Made by a program: the position numbers and the translations under genes | Notes under the pieces: generated by a model | The model's input: only the letters and a program-made list of their open reading frames with translations | Database searches by the model: none | Told to the model about the DNA's origin: nothing | Assembly (NCBI GenBank): GCA_021229015.1 | Contig: CM037783.1 | Location: forward strand, 8,503,324-8,567,323 | Direction: 5' to 3' | DNA from: Solen grandis | Taxonomy: Eukaryota; Mollusca; Bivalvia; Adapedonta; Solenidae | DNA: 64,000 nucleotides | Shown here: in pieces, positions 12,682 through 25,770 of the stretch | How the letters are laid out: each line of letters begins with the position of its first letter | Numbering within the stretch: position 1 is the first letter of the stretch

Positions 12682-12860
12682 CAGTCACGAAAGTATGATG
12701 GAAAAAAAGGGCTATAACTCCTAAGAAGGATGACGAAACCTGAAAGTACGATGATGTAAACGCGTAAATACAATGAAGAAAAGGCAAAAATCACGATGAT
12801 GAAAAAGAAATTTTTATTTCGCATTTCCCACGATTTAACTTTCCTCTCCAGCAATTTAAA
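12682..12860 (+). repeat. CG-rich CGAAAACGCGAAA-type repeat, copy 2
   Basis: The words GATGACGAAACC, GAAAGTACGATGATGTAAACG and AATCACGATGATGAAAAAG are followed by TTTCGCATTTCCCACGAT, which runs in the opposite sense. It matches the families at 8786 and 17791. The turn from GAAA-type to TTTC-type words within one copy suggests a partial fold-back. Confidence 0.5.
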
Positions 12861-13558
12861 AACTTTTACAAATGACCCCTCCTCCTTTTATGGGTTTTTT
12901 TTTTTCGTTAAAAATCTTATGATTTATGTTATAATTTTTACTCCAGTAACAAATATGATTTTTATTTTTTTTTTTTTTTGATATACTTATATAAGTTGAC
13001 TTACAAAAATAGGGGTTTCCATGTAGCACAAACAAGGTATTCAAGCATTTATGCTGAAAAGCATGCTTCTATTATTTTCATTATTTTCAACCTTCAGTTC
13101 ACTTTGAAAAAAAAAAAGAAAAGAAAACTTTGTTATTCCTGAGTGAGTGAGTCTATTTACATGATTAAAATAATATTTTGAAATTAATTTTATATCTCCA
13201 AATCCATACAATATGTGTACATTTTTAATAAAATCCATAAAATTGATTTAGTCGATGCCTGCATATATATTTTAAAGTTCCCCTGGGGGGGAAATGGATG
13301 AAAACATTTGAGAGGGCAGACAACTACCGAACACACCCGTGAACGATTCCAAAAAAATACTTTCACTTGACATTTTAAACCGAGGTTTGCCTGTAAACCC
13401 AGCCCTGTATTCAGTTGTCTTTAAAAGTCCCTTACATAAGTGTTGGATCACAGCGTATATAATGCAATCAGGGAACCAACCCCCGTATAGATGCGAACAG
13501 CAAGAGTATAAACATTGTTGAATTTATATGTAAGTACAATTTGATAAAACATGTTTAG
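12861..13558. other. Intergenic stretch with poly-T and poly-A runs
   Basis: No gene is supported. Homopolymer T runs occur near 12896-12906 and 12964-12979. Confidence 0.4.
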
Positions 13559-13559
13559 T

Positions 13560-13800
13560 ACGGACAAAGTGTGAAATGTCCCAAGTTGAGGGGTATTCCT
13601 CCGTTCGAACAGAGTGTGTAATGCCCCCCATAGATGGGTATGTCCTTATTTGGTACAAAAGTGTGTAATGTCCCCAGTAATGGTATGTCCTTATTTGGAA
13701 CAGATGTGTAATGTCCTCAGTAGAGGGGTTTTCCCTTTATTTGGAACAGAGTGTGTAATGTCCCCAGTAGGAGTGCCTGTCCTCTTTTTCCCTTTTAGTG
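13560..13800 (+). repeat. About 46-bp minisatellite, five imperfect units
   Basis: Units of the form GTGTGTAATGTCCCCAGTA followed by a TATGTCCTTATTTGGAACAGA-like half begin near 13569, 13613, 13661, 13705 and 13751, a spacing of 44-48 bp. The short open frame across it (13614-13847) follows from the repeat and is not a gene. Confidence 0.75.
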
Positions 13801-13859
13801 TAACGGTCCTCAAAAGGGGGGCACTTTTTGAAAAATACGATTATTGACTTTAAGATATA

Positions 13860-14668
13860 TAATCGATCAAAATCTTTATGAGTACTTATTCGTTACATTA
13901 TGGTATGAGGGTTGAGCATAAAAAATCAGTAAAAGCACTGTCCTCATTTGAATGTAAAATATACTGTCCTCAGTTGAGGTCCCCTTTCATGTAGTATATA
14001 TACATTTATTTTTATTTCAATGGACGGTCTCTCAAAAAGGAATGGCAATTTTTTTCTATCAATTTGCCAAACTCTTTAAATTTAAATTTAAAGGCATTAC
14101 ATGAAATAATTTATGAACCAATTTTTAAAAGGCTGCACATTTGTTGCCGTTTTATACAATCAGACAAATCTTTCCCTACAAAGTGCCCGGAAATCAAACT
14201 AACACAAATGTTACATATTCTGCAAATCTGTCCTGTTTAAAGCATTGAAAAAAGTTGATCAATTGCGCAATGTAGTATTTTAGATGGATGTCAAAATACT
14301 CTCATTGTTTACAATTTGTATTGGCATGTATTCCTAAACGGGATTTGGAAAATGAATAATTTGAATTTGAAAAACCGTCATCGGATCACAGTTTGTTTAT
14401 TAGTTACGTCAAACAATTTATGTACTTGAGATCGTTCACGGAGGCGTGTAAACGGAATGTCTATGGAAAATTGAAAAACTGCGGAATATACAAACTAGTT
14501 ATTTCTGAAAACAATTGAATGACCTTAAGTAAATGTTTCTTTTGTATTTATGCATTTCAGTAATGTTGTCGTCAACGAATATGTACCGACTGCATCTGTA
14601 GCACACATTTGCTTTTCTGTCCGAAGAATATACATTGCTCAGGCCCGGATCCAGATTTTTTTTAATAG
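13860..14668. other. AT-rich intergenic stretch, nothing recognised
   Basis: No gene, RNA or repeat boundary is visible apart from short AT-rich frames. The words CTGTCCTCATTTGAATG and CTGTCCTCAGTTGAGG (about 13940-13985) look like stray partial units of the preceding minisatellite. Confidence 0.4.
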
Positions 14669-14670
14669 AT

Positions 14671-14758
14671 GGAGATGCATTCTGAGGGGTATCTAGGGAT
14701 AAGATGCATTCTGAGGGGTATCTAGGGGTAAGATGCATTCTGGGGTATCTGGGGATAA
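14671..14758 (+). repeat. 30-bp minisatellite, three units
   Basis: The word GATGCATTCTG occurs at 14673, 14703 and 14732, each followed by GGGGTATCTAGGG or a close variant. The spacing is 30 then 29 bp. Confidence 0.85.
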
Positions 14759-14819
14759 AAGTGAAAGAGTTTTCTTTTCTTCATTTTTTTTTTTAAATCT
14801 TTTTGAAATTTGAAGGCCA

Positions 14820-15480
14820 TGGACCTAATGCCCAGGTCCCACTGGGGAAAAAAACAACGGCATGTGGAAATACACAAATTTTCTCACGATGGCTCCCGGG
14901 TTTGTTGATCCAAAAAGACGATGCAGTCCCATGAGAAATGGCACTGATGGCATCGGATTGGTCCGTTGAACGTTTACTGGTTCGGCTATGGTACGATTTC
15001 CAGAATTATCGGGATGGCTCCCGATGTTCGGGACTTCTCCGATGATCGGAGCTTGCCGAATTTCAACATCATCGGGGGAAACATCCCGGCAGATAGGGGG
15101 ATGTATCGTTGAGTATATGCGAACCATCCTTGGTGCTTCGGGGGAAAATTATGGAGATTAAGAGAATTAATGGTGGAATTAAAAGACAAAACAAGGGGAA
15201 AACTTATTGGGGTACATAAAAATGCACTGGCCTTTTTACCGTCTCAGTCTAAGATTACCATAAACAGCAAAAGGAAAAATGTCAATGCAACAATGCATTT
15301 TTTTTTGCCGTTCCTCCCCGATGACTCCCCATGACTCGCGACGTTTTTCCCAAAGCTTCCCCCGGGGCAACGAGGAAAGCGTTTCCGACGCTTCCGAGGC
15401 TCATCAATTTCCATCGGGATATAACCCGAGGCAAAAAAAAAAAAAAAATAGGACAGAGCCTTAAGCTTTTAAACGATATA
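14820..15480. repeat. GC-richer block, probably a dispersed repeat
   Basis: The block stands out from AT-rich surroundings. It has recurring CGAT/CGGGA words such as TCCGATGATCGGAGC (a perfect inverted repeat), ATCGGGGGAAACATCCCGG and TCGGGATATAACCCGAGGC, and it begins with ACCTAATGCCCAGGTCCCACTGGG. Repeated small palindromes and the composition suggest a mobile-element relic. Open frames of 60-100 codons here show no domain. I do not recognise the family. Confidence 0.4.
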
Positions 15481-15728
15481 ATTTACCTTTACCTGTATAA
15501 TGCCATGATATTAGATAACCGCTGTACAATTGTATTTGACTACAGTTGTATGTACAGGCCCAGATAAAAAATAAATAACGGTGATGGGGGGTTGGGCAGA
15601 CTGGGAAACGGATATTATTGAAAGAGCATTATTCCTTTCGGTAATGAGACTAGAGTAAGAAATATTGGTTTCTTGTGAATTTTCAATTACAAACTGGCAT
15701 AAAATATTTAATAAGTGTTTTCTGGACA

Positions 15729-15767
15729 CCCCCCCCCCCCCCCCAAAAAAAAAAAAAAAAAAAAAAA
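15729..15767 (+). repeat. C16-A23 homopolymer pair
   Basis: Sixteen C residues (15729-15744) are followed immediately by 23 A residues (15745-15767). Lengths at such tracts are unreliable in any assembly. Confidence 0.9.
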
Positions 15768-15769
15768 TG

Positions 15770-16652
15770 ACCTGTGTATACACTTCAATTAGTGAATGCA
15801 CTGAATATTATCAGTTTTGGACTCGACAGTGTAAAAGACAGTTTCGTTTAAGAATGAGAAAAACATCAATTTTCCCCTTTAAAAAATAATTTGTCAAAAA
15901 TCTGGAAGGGAATATGTGCTGGTATTAGTTCGAACATTTTAATCTTGACTGATTAATTGTCAATCTGGAAGCAGTCTTCACACACAGGACTTCCTAGAAA
16001 AATCTTTAGGCGCAACATTTAGGATCGGGCGGTTGCCGAAGGGGTGGGTCCTATTCGCGTGTCGATTTTTTGTACATTTTTTAATTTTTAATTGACACAT
16101 TTTTTTTCTAAATGTTTAATCATTCTTAAAATAAAAAATATTTAAGTAATTAGATTTTGATACTTAATATGAACTTTTTAATATCCGTTGGTATTTCGCT
16201 CATAAATTGTGTTTTCTGTGGGATAGTATTTCGTATTCATTGACTTTTCATAAAAATTGCTAAATGATGATTACATGGCTTTGATTTGAATAGTGATCAT
16301 AATCAACATATTTCATTGTCCCAAAATATAGCAGATTGGAATTTTCAAATTCTCGCATTTCTTATTCATCTCAAGCTGTTCATTTTTTATAAATTTAAAA
16401 TACACATAGAATATTATATTCGTAAATTTTTTATATAAAAAAAAGTGAAAATGTTGATGTATAGGCTTACTGTTTGCATTTATTCCTTCAAAAAAATAAA
16501 TTGAGAGGATTATTTAAGAATATTTTTTTCATGAAAAAAAATACTTCAAAGCTAGAAAAATAGTAAAGCTGATAGCATTTTGCAACACAATCCACTTTTG
16601 ATTAAGTTTAATTTACTGGCTAAAACATAGGTATACATCTACCTGCGAATAC

Positions 16653-16683
<31 letters not shown>

Positions 16684-17150
16684 GCTTATAAAAAAAACAA
16701 CCTTCTTAAAACCTTTTTTCAAAAACAAAATCAGCAATGCCAATTACATTTTAATGTTTAGCTTAGGGTTTTCGCTTTTAGCGGCAAATTTTATGCCTAT
16801 TTGTTATACCATTTCTTAAAACCTGCATCTATCTAGAAAAGTTTTTTGGTTTTTAAAAGATACCCAAAATTTTGGAATTCCCTTTTTTCTTCAATTGTTA
16901 ATCGCTCGGCAGACGACAGTAAATTTCTCTCAATCAGTGAAAGTGTCCCCAGTACCTAAACACACGCTTATCACACAGTCTGGACGACTGCCGATTGGGA
17001 TTACCTACCCCATTAACAGCAGTGGGGCATAAGACAATGGAGTCTGACTGGTTAGGTGGTTAAAGCGGATGGTTCATATGGGGCCCCGATGGGGATTTCC
17101 TAGGATTTTCAGGGATTTTATTGTCTAGAAAAAATGTATGACCCGGGCCC
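15770..17150. other. AT-rich intergenic stretch with long T run
   Basis: No gene is supported. A T run of about 24-25 residues lies near 16659-16683. Confidence 0.45.
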
Positions 17151-17153
17151 GCT

Positions 17154-17790
<637 letters not shown>

Positions 17791-18115
17791 CCGTCAGGGC
17801 CATCTGCATATTCGCACGTGAGTGAAAAAAAAAACTGACACGCGAAAATACGAAATCGTGAAATCACGATGTTGAAAAAGCAAAAGTACGGTGACGAAAA
17901 CGCGAAAGCGCACAAACATGATGATGAAAAAATGATATGATTTCGTCCTTTCGTCATCGTAACTCGCTTTTTCGTCATAATGTTTTCGCGATTTCGTCAT
18001 TTGTATTTTCGCTATTTCATGTCCACGCGGGTTTCCGTACGCGTCCTCGCGTTTTCGTCAGCTTACTTTCGCGTTTTCGTGATCGCGTTTTCGTATCTAC
18101 TTTTGCCTTCCGGTA
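17791..18115. repeat. Fold-back repeat of CGAAAACGCGAAA type, copy 3
   Basis: The left half (about 17826-17938) has words such as ACGCGAAAATACGAAATCG and GACGAAAACGCGAAAGCG. The right half (about 17939-18115) has their reverse-complement type (TTTCGTCATCG, TTTTCGCG, CGCGTTTTCGT). The halves face each other around about 17938, so the copy is an imperfect inverted repeat. The left edge carries CCGTCAGGGCCATCTGC, the terminal-like word also found inverted at 8919-8931. Confidence 0.65.
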
Positions 18116-18119
18116 TGCA

Positions 18120-20138
18120 CGAACAGTGCTAAAACTAAGTTAGTTTTGAGATAGGGTATGTCTTTAACAAAATTCCGCATTATTTATTAATCCTAAATCT
18201 TCTTAGACATACATACTTACGTAGATAATTATGTTTTACGGCAATTATGAAATCAACTTAGCGAGACAACTAAAGTGTAAAGAAAATTTGCGTTTTTTTT
18301 GTTGTTTTCGAGTCATATAAGATTTGTAAAAAGTCATAAAAATGGTATGGATGAGTGTTGGTCCGGTGTCAGGAAAGTGATTGGGGGTTGTAGCCTCCCC
18401 ACTTTTCTCGGGTGATACTGCAGGTGGCAGTACTCATGATATTGTCTCAAGTAGACTCTTCTTTGACTGAAAAACTGCCCAATAAATATTTTTTCTATAT
18501 TATATCATTCTCGTTTCTTTATTTTTTCTGATTTAATCAGTCGGAATATTGATTTTTAGCCATGCCTCTAATCCCCCTTTAAACGTTTTCGCCAAAGGGT
18601 TTTTTCACAAAATTTATTTTTTTTTTTTTTTTTGAGGTTAAATTGAAACTTTATTTCCCCGTATCAAGGATAATGGGGGCCGGGGGGCCTCCCCCGTACC
18701 CTTTCAAAAAAAACTGCATGCATTACGAAAAACATCGATTTTTTTAGTTTACACGTATTATTTTTTTATGACAGTTTTTTTTTTTCCCGAATTAATTAAC
18801 ATCACTTGATGCACATGTAAAAAAAATAATTTGTTCATTTTTCATTATGTTTTTTCCACGCTACGTTAGAAGAAATTAAATCGTACATTTTAAATCAACC
18901 TCAAATCAACTAAAACAATATACACACAAATTTTTATAAAGCCTCTATTTAATTCCCCGATTTAAAACATTATCTGATAATCTTGCCCATATATTTCTTT
19001 TTCTGACCTAAGTTAACTTATATCTAAGAAAATCACTTTTAAAAAAAACTTTTTTTCTTTTTTTTCTAAATCCAAATTGTCCGAAATTGAAATTTTAATG
19101 ACGGTAATGCTTATCAGCTTCTTTCTTTTTATCAAACTTAAAAAATTTTTCTATATTTCCAAATTTTATTTTTCTTCAAAGATAATCATATTTCATAAGT
19201 ACATAAATTTAAAAAAAAACAAGAATGCAAAACTGATATTTTAAAAAAAATTCGTTATTTCCCTTTTTTCATGCTTCGTTACGAACTTAAAAAGTTTTCC
19301 AACAAAAAATAAATAGGGTTTTACAAACAGACAGTTAAAGAATAAGTGAACAAAGTCTCTCTCTCTTTTCGCAAAAAATACATAACCCTCGTTAGAAAGG
19401 TTCATCACGTTTGTGTTCAGTCACACGATGTTTTGAAAAAATTCCCTTGAAATTTCTGGCTTTGACAGAAATGGAGAGTGTTTGACTGTAGATATTTTCT
19501 GTGATTTTTATATTTTGTTTAATTATTGCAAACATTTTTTGCTTAATGAATCATCTATGTAAGAGGGTTTAAAAACTATTTTAGTATGGAATTGCCCAGA
19601 GCAACCTTAAGCTCGACCCCCTGTTTAAAATGGGACGTATACATTTTTGTAAGAAATGAAAAACCATGACCTATTATTAAAACCCCCCGCCCCATAGGGA
19701 TGCTGGGTCTATGACATATCATGGTTCAATGTGAGTAAAATTTTTGCTCGTCCTTTTCTTTTCCCCTCACGTTACCCCCGTAGAAAAGTTTTTCCATGCA
19801 AGTGGATTTTTTTCTGCAAATTTATTTAAACATGAAAAAATAAAAGGATAAATAAATTATGCGATTCTACTAATTTTTCTATTCCAATATGTCATATCTT
19901 AAAACATTCGATTCAAAAAGAATGATGAAATTAATTTTTCCCAATCAGATGCTTTTGGCAAAAAATTTTTAATGTTTTTTTTCTTTTCAAAAAATTGTCA
20001 GTTAAATTTTTTAATACTTAGGGTTTTTATTTTCGGCAAATCCTTCGCAGATAAGGGGCCCAACAGCGCGTTATTAAAATTAAACTCCATAATAGAGAAA
20101 AATCAAAAGGTAGATTGTGCTTCAGTGACACGTCTCTT
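18120..20138. other. AT-rich stretch with increasing homopolymers
   Basis: No gene is seen. From about 18600 rightwards, T, A, C and G homopolymer runs become much more frequent than before. I read this as the start of a zone of lower consensus quality that reaches to 50787. Confidence 0.45.
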
Positions 20139-21944
20139 GCAAACACTTGGTGCTTCAAAAACAGGGTGCTGTCAAACACTTGGGGCTGTCAAACACTGGG
20201 TGCTGCTGTCAAACACTGGGTGCTGCTGTCAAACACTGGGGGCTGTCAAAACGGTGCTGTCAAAACTTGGGCTGCTGTCAAACACTGGGTGCTGTCAAAC
20301 ACTGGTCTGCAAAAATTGGTGCGTCAAACACTGGTTGCGTCAAAAACTGGTGCGTCAAACACTTGGGTGTCAAAAACAGGATCTGTCAAACACGGGGGCT
20401 GTCAAAAACTTGGGGCTTCAAAAATTTTGGGGCTGTCAAACACTGGTTGTGTCAAAAACCCTTTGGGGCTGTCAAACACGGGGGGGTCAAACACTGGGTG
20501 CTGTCAAACACTGGGGGCTGTCAAAAAACTGGGTTTTGGGCAAAACTTGGGGGTGTCAAACACTGGGTGCTGTCAAACCAGGGGCGGGGAAAAAATTGGT
20601 GCTGTCAGGCACTGGGTCTGTCAAAAAGTGGGGGTTGCTGTCAAACACTTGGTGCTGTCAAACACTGGGGGCTGTAAAACTTTGGGGCTGTCAAACACGG
20701 GGTGCTGTCAAAAACTTGGGCTGTCAGGCCTGGGTGCTGTCAAAATGGGTGTTGCTGTCAAACACTTGGTGGTCAAACACAGGGGGGTCAAAAAACTGGG
20801 GGGGTGTCAAAAACTTGGGGTGTCAAAAATTTGGGGCGTCAAACACGGTTGCTGTCAAACACTGGGTGCGTCAAACACTTTCTGTCAAAACACTGGTTGC
20901 TGTCAAACACTTGGTGCGTCAAACACTGGGGGCTGTCAAAAAACAGGGGCGTCAAACACTTGGTGCGTCAGGGACTGGGTGCTGTCAACGTGGGTGTTGC
21001 GTCAAAACTTGGGGCTGTCAAACCTGGTGCTGTCAAACCTTGGTGCTGTCAAACACAGGATGCTGTCAAACATTGGGGCGTCAGGCACGGGGGTGTCAAA
21101 CAGGGGTGTTGCTTAAACACTTTGGGCTGTCAAACACTGGGGGCTGTCAAACATTGGTGCGTTAAAATGGGTGCTGCTTTAACACTGGGGCTGCTGTCAA
21201 ACACTGGGGTTTCAAACACTTTGGGGCTGTCAAAAAGGATGCTGTCAAACCTGGTTGCGTCAAACACTTGGTTGTGTCAAACACTTGGTGCTGTCAAACA
21301 CTTTGGGGATGTCAAACAAGGGGGCTGTCAAACACTTGGGGTGTCAACACTGGGTGCTGTCAAAATTTGGGCGCTGTCAAAAAAATTGGGGCTGCAAACA
21401 CGGGTGCGTCAACACTGGTTGCTGTCAAACCTTGGTGCGTCAAAAACTTGGGGATGTCAAACACGGATGGAAAACCCTTGGGGCTGTCAGGCACGGGGGT
21501 GCTGTCAAACAGTGGGTGCTGCTGTCAAACCTGGGTGCGCAAAAACTTGGTGCTGTCAAAACAGGGTTTCGTCAAACACTTGGTGCGTCAAAATGGGTCT
21601 TCAAAACTGGATGCGTCATACACTTTTGGGGCTGTCAAACACTGGTTGCTGTCAACACTTGGTGCTGTAACACTGGGTCTGTCAAACGTGGCGCTGTCAA
21701 ACACTTGGGGCTGTCAAACACTGGGGGGCTGTCAAACACTTGGGCTGTTAAAAACGGAGCGTCAAACATTGGTGCGTCAAACACTGGGTGCTGTCAATCT
21801 TTGGGACTGTCAAACACTCGGTGCTGTCAAAACGGGGGGCTGCAAACACTTGGTGCGTTAAAAATGGGGGCTGTTAAACTGGGGGCTGTTTTAAAAAATG
21901 GGGTGGTCAAACAAGGGTGCGTATAACATGGGGGCTGTCAAAAT
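20139..21944 (+). repeat. 17-bp minisatellite, about 1.8 kb
   Basis: Tandem copies of a 17-bp unit, consensus close to TGCTGTCAAACACTTGG, with variants such as TGCGTCAAACACTGGG. At 17 bp per unit the block holds on the order of one hundred units. The plus-strand unit contains no stop trinucleotide in any frame. Because 17 is not a multiple of 3, all three plus frames stay open for hundreds of codons. The apparent proteins of up to 397 aa are by-products of the repeat. Confidence 0.93.
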
Positions 21945-24090
21945 TTTCTCCAACTCGTTGTCAAAGAAATGTCTCATTTTTTTTCAGTTCAGAAGACAGG
22001 ATTTTAAACAAATTAATATTTTTAAAAAGTTTGAACATTCTTTCATTTGGGCCCATATTTAAATTCAAAGTTGGATCATTCAAGATGACGTCTCTATTTT
22101 GCAGGGGCCTGGGTTTCATTTTTTACGATTATTTTCAAAGTATAAGTAATTTGATTTGTATTTTATTCCCCTAGCTTAAGAGGGAATTATAGGAGAAAAG
22201 GACAAACATTTTTTCTATGATTACAATTAAACCTGTGTTATGCGGACAGTCGGGGAACAAAAGACAGTGGCGCTTAAAAGGGTGACCGCTAAATGAAGTT
22301 TAAATACTTTAATAATGCACAGTTTGGAATATGAAAATTGACCGCTAAAAAAAGGTTGAAGCTTAGTACAGGTGACCCCTAATACAACTGTATATTCTTT
22401 AATTTCCCTGTAGCCGAAACCGGTTTACGATTAATACCAATATTTGGCATATTTTAGTTCCTGACGCATTTGGCGGTATTAGCAATAACAATCTTACGAC
22501 AACACACATGTCACCAAGTTTGAAGATGATGCTTGGGAAAAATGATTTGTTTAGTTTTAACAAACTCATCTCAATACCTTTTTAGAAGAAGCAGTGAACG
22601 ACCCCTTAAGATTTTTGTTCAAAAAAATTTAAAATCTTTTTTTATTCATAAATCAATTTTATAACTTTTTATGGTTCTTTTTTTTCCCCTCCAAAAACAC
22701 AAAACAAAAATGTAATTGTTGCGAAATATGAGATTGTAGTTGTTAGACAATGGACAAAACGAATTTAATGGACGCCCTTTTGATAAAAATGCGCAAAAAA
22801 AGGTACAAAATGAATTTAAATATTTTTTAAAATGTGAGAATTTTGGGTGAGATTTTGTAACGAACTTGTCTTTGTGTAAAAATATGTTCAAGCACTTTTT
22901 AAAGGGTTTTTGCTTTTTAATTTTGACATAGATCAATCGCTTTTGGCTTTAAATATTTAATGTATTCTGTTGAGTAGATCAATTTAAAAACGTCAAATTA
23001 TATAGGGACTGTTATCATGCGATATTTAATTTACAGTTTATTAAATTTTGGTATATAAATAAAATATATAACACAGTATTTTGTTTCGAAGGGGGGGTTG
23101 GATTTTGTTTTATAACATGTTTTTTAAAAAATTTAGGGGAAAAGCTTTTTCTTCTTTGCAATGTACAAATCAAAATTTTGGTTTTACATGTTGCTTTTGG
23201 GGCCTTTTAAATCTATCAATATTTTGAATATACACCGGGCCTTATCCATGTGCATTTTTGGTTAAATTTTGGGTCAGGATTTAAAATGTCCACCACAGTG
23301 GACCATACCAGGGGGGGGAAAAAACCCGGACGCGGTCCCCATATGTATAAAAATAAGTGAAAGGATTCCCGGGTATATCGTTGGAAAGGTGTCATAGTTG
23401 GGGTTAAAAAACATAGAAGAAGATTTTAAAAACATTTTCCACTTATTTTTAAGATCGATGCTTAATTAAGGGGAAACTTTTTTTTTTTGCAAAAAAAAAA
23501 TAATTTTTTGTAAAAAAAAAATAGTGATTTTGTTTTTTTAGATTTAGCAGTTAAAAATTTAAACCCTTATTTGGTAAATATCAAAAAGTTTTTGGAATAC
23601 TCAACACCTTATACTATTTTTTTTTTTTAAAAGAAATGTCGCAAATTTTGATTTTTGTGCCCGGCAAATTCATTGTGCTTTAATAACTGGTGCCGCATCA
23701 TGGTTTAATGCATCAAAAAAGTTTTTGTTAGTTTGTTCAGAAAAGTCAAAAAAACAAAACCTTAAAATTCAGTGTCGATTTAAATTTTGTCATAATAATG
23801 TTCATAATTTGTCTGTTTAATTTCCAAAGGGGTTTAATACAACAAAATTTTATGTTGGGGTTTTTTGCTTTGCCAGTCTGTGAAAAACGCAAGTAATAAA
23901 TGGTTTTTTTAAGATGTTGGTATTAGTTGGTGTTTAAGTGGCAAGGGGGAAAGTTAGGGGATATAAACAAAAATTGTGCAAAGTTGAAAAAGGGGATTGA
24001 AAACCCAGTGTCAAACATTAAAAAATTTTTTAATCCAAAGTAAGCAGTTTTAAAATCTGACAAAAAAAACCTTTGGACATACCCTGATAA
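21945..24090. other. AT-rich, homopolymer-dense stretch
   Basis: No gene is supported. Around 22240-22400 the words GACCGCTAAA and GTGACC recur, typical of a short dispersed invertebrate repeat, without clear ends. Confidence 0.4.
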
Positions 24091-25770
24091 TGAAAAAAGA
24101 GGCCCATGATGGCCCAAAATCGCTCCCCTGAGAAAAATTTGGTTTGCCCCCAAGGGAAAAAATCTTTTCCCAAATTTTTTTTAAAAAACTGGCCGTAGTT
24201 TTGAAGAAGATGTTTTTTAAAATTTTTTCATTTTTTTTTCTTTTTGTTCCCATGGAAAACAAGAGTTCTACATGGATAAAAATTTTTTTTTAGCAACTTT
24301 TTTGAAGTTTGCCCCAAAGGGAAACATCCCTGAATTTTTAATTAAATCTGCCCCGGGGTTTTTAGAGGAGAGTTTTTTAAAGGTTTCTCTATATACATAA
24401 AGGCAAAAAAGCCCCCCCCCCCGGCGGCCTTTTTTTTTAGGGAAAAGGGGAATAATTTTGCAATTTTGGGAAAAAAAGTTGCCCCAAGGAACATCTTCCC
24501 CCAATTTATTTTAAAATCTGGGGGCCCCGGTTAGTTTTGAAAAAGATGTTTTTTAAAATTTTCCCAATTTTTTTTTTTTTTTGGGCCCAGGAAACCCGAG
24601 TTCTAATGGATCAAGTTTATTTTAGAAAATTTTTTGTGAAGGTTGCCCCAAAAGGAACATTCCGCTAAGTTTAACCCAAAAAATTCTGTTAGTGGTTTCA
24701 GGGGAATTTTGAAAAAATTTTTCCCCAAATATCCCCTAAAAGGCAAAAAGCCCCCCCCCTGGGGGGCCCTTTTTTTTTACGGATCAGAAAAATTTTAGAA
24801 ACCTTTGGAAGAGGTTGGCCCGGGGGAACCCCCCCCACTTTGGGGTTTCCAATTTATTTAAAAATCTGGAGATTTTTGAAGAAGAGGGGTTTTAAAATTT
24901 TTCTTTCTTTTTCTTTTTTTGTTGCCAGGGCAACCAGAGTTCTACAGGATCAATTTTAAATTTTAGCAACTTTTGTGAAGGTTGCCCCAAAGGGTTTCCC
25001 CCCTGCCAATTTTAAATTTCAAATTCTGTCCATTGGTTTCAGAGGAGTGTTTTTTTAAAAGGTTTTTAAATTTTCATAAAAGGGCAAATAAGCCCCCCCC
25101 CTGGGGGGCCATTTTTTTTTCCGGATGGGAATAATTTTAGCAACTTTGGTAGAGGTTGCCCAAAGGAACATCTGTCCCAAATTTTTTTTAAAAATCTGGC
25201 CAGTAGTTTTAAAGGAGATGTTTTTTAAAGTTTTCAAATTATTTTTTCTTTTTGTTGCCATGGCAACCAGAGTTCTTCATGGATAACTTTATTTTGAAAC
25301 TTTTGTAAAGGGTTTGGGACCCAAGGATAAACCCTGCCAAGTTTAATAAAATTTTCTGTCCAGTGGTTTAGAGGAGATTTTGTTTAAAGTTTTCTCTATT
25401 ACATAAAAGGCAAAAAAGGGCCCCGCCCCTGGGGGCCCATTTTTTTTTTACGGATGGGTTTAAAATTTTAGCAACTTTGGTAGAGGTTGCCCCAAAGGAA
25501 CCCATCTGTCCCAAAAATTATTTTAAAAATCTGGCCAGTGGTTTTGAAGGAGAAAAATTTTTAAAGTTTTAAAATTTAAATTTTTTTTTTTGTTGCCATG
25601 GCAACCAGAGTTCTTCATGGATCAACTTTATTTTAGAAAACTTTTTGTAGAGCCTCCCCCAAGGAACATTCCGCCAAGTTTCTTTAAAATTTTGTCCACC
25701 CGTTTCAGAGGAGATTTCGTTTAAAGAAAAATTGTTAAAGACGGACGACGGACGACGACGGACGCCGGGC
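24090..25770 (+). repeat. About 337-bp tandem array, five units
   Basis: The landmark CCATGGCAACCAGAGTTCT (or a close variant) occurs at about 24249, 24587, 24925, 25258 and 25596, so the spacing is 334-338 bp. A second landmark, AAAAAGCCCCCCCC followed by a G/C block, recurs with the same period at about 24411, 24749, 25092 and 25427. Within each unit two related halves begin near AGCAACTTT.GTAGAGGTTGCCC, suggesting an older half-length duplication. Units are similar but carry many single-base length differences. Open frames in the array are not genes. Confidence 0.88.

Noticed and set aside
12120..14655. GGATCC-centred words (CTGGATCCGCGCCTG at 12125, AGGCCCGGATCCAG at 14641) as ends of one element
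   Set aside because: Resemble each other in opposite sense, but the sequence between them shows no other symmetry and other repeats intervene.
14825..15189. Two overlapping minus-strand frames of 67-100 codons
   Set aside because: They lie in a GC-richer block full of small palindromes that looks like a mobile-element relic. No domain.
17041..17080. tRNA-like phrase GGTTAGGTGGTTAAAGCGG
   Set aside because: No matching B box or cloverleaf could be completed.
19972..21926. Overlapping open frames up to 397 codons rich in Gly, Ser, Asn, Lys and Thr
   Set aside because: They are read-outs of a 17-bp tandem repeat that has no stop trinucleotide. All three frames are open, so none is a gene.
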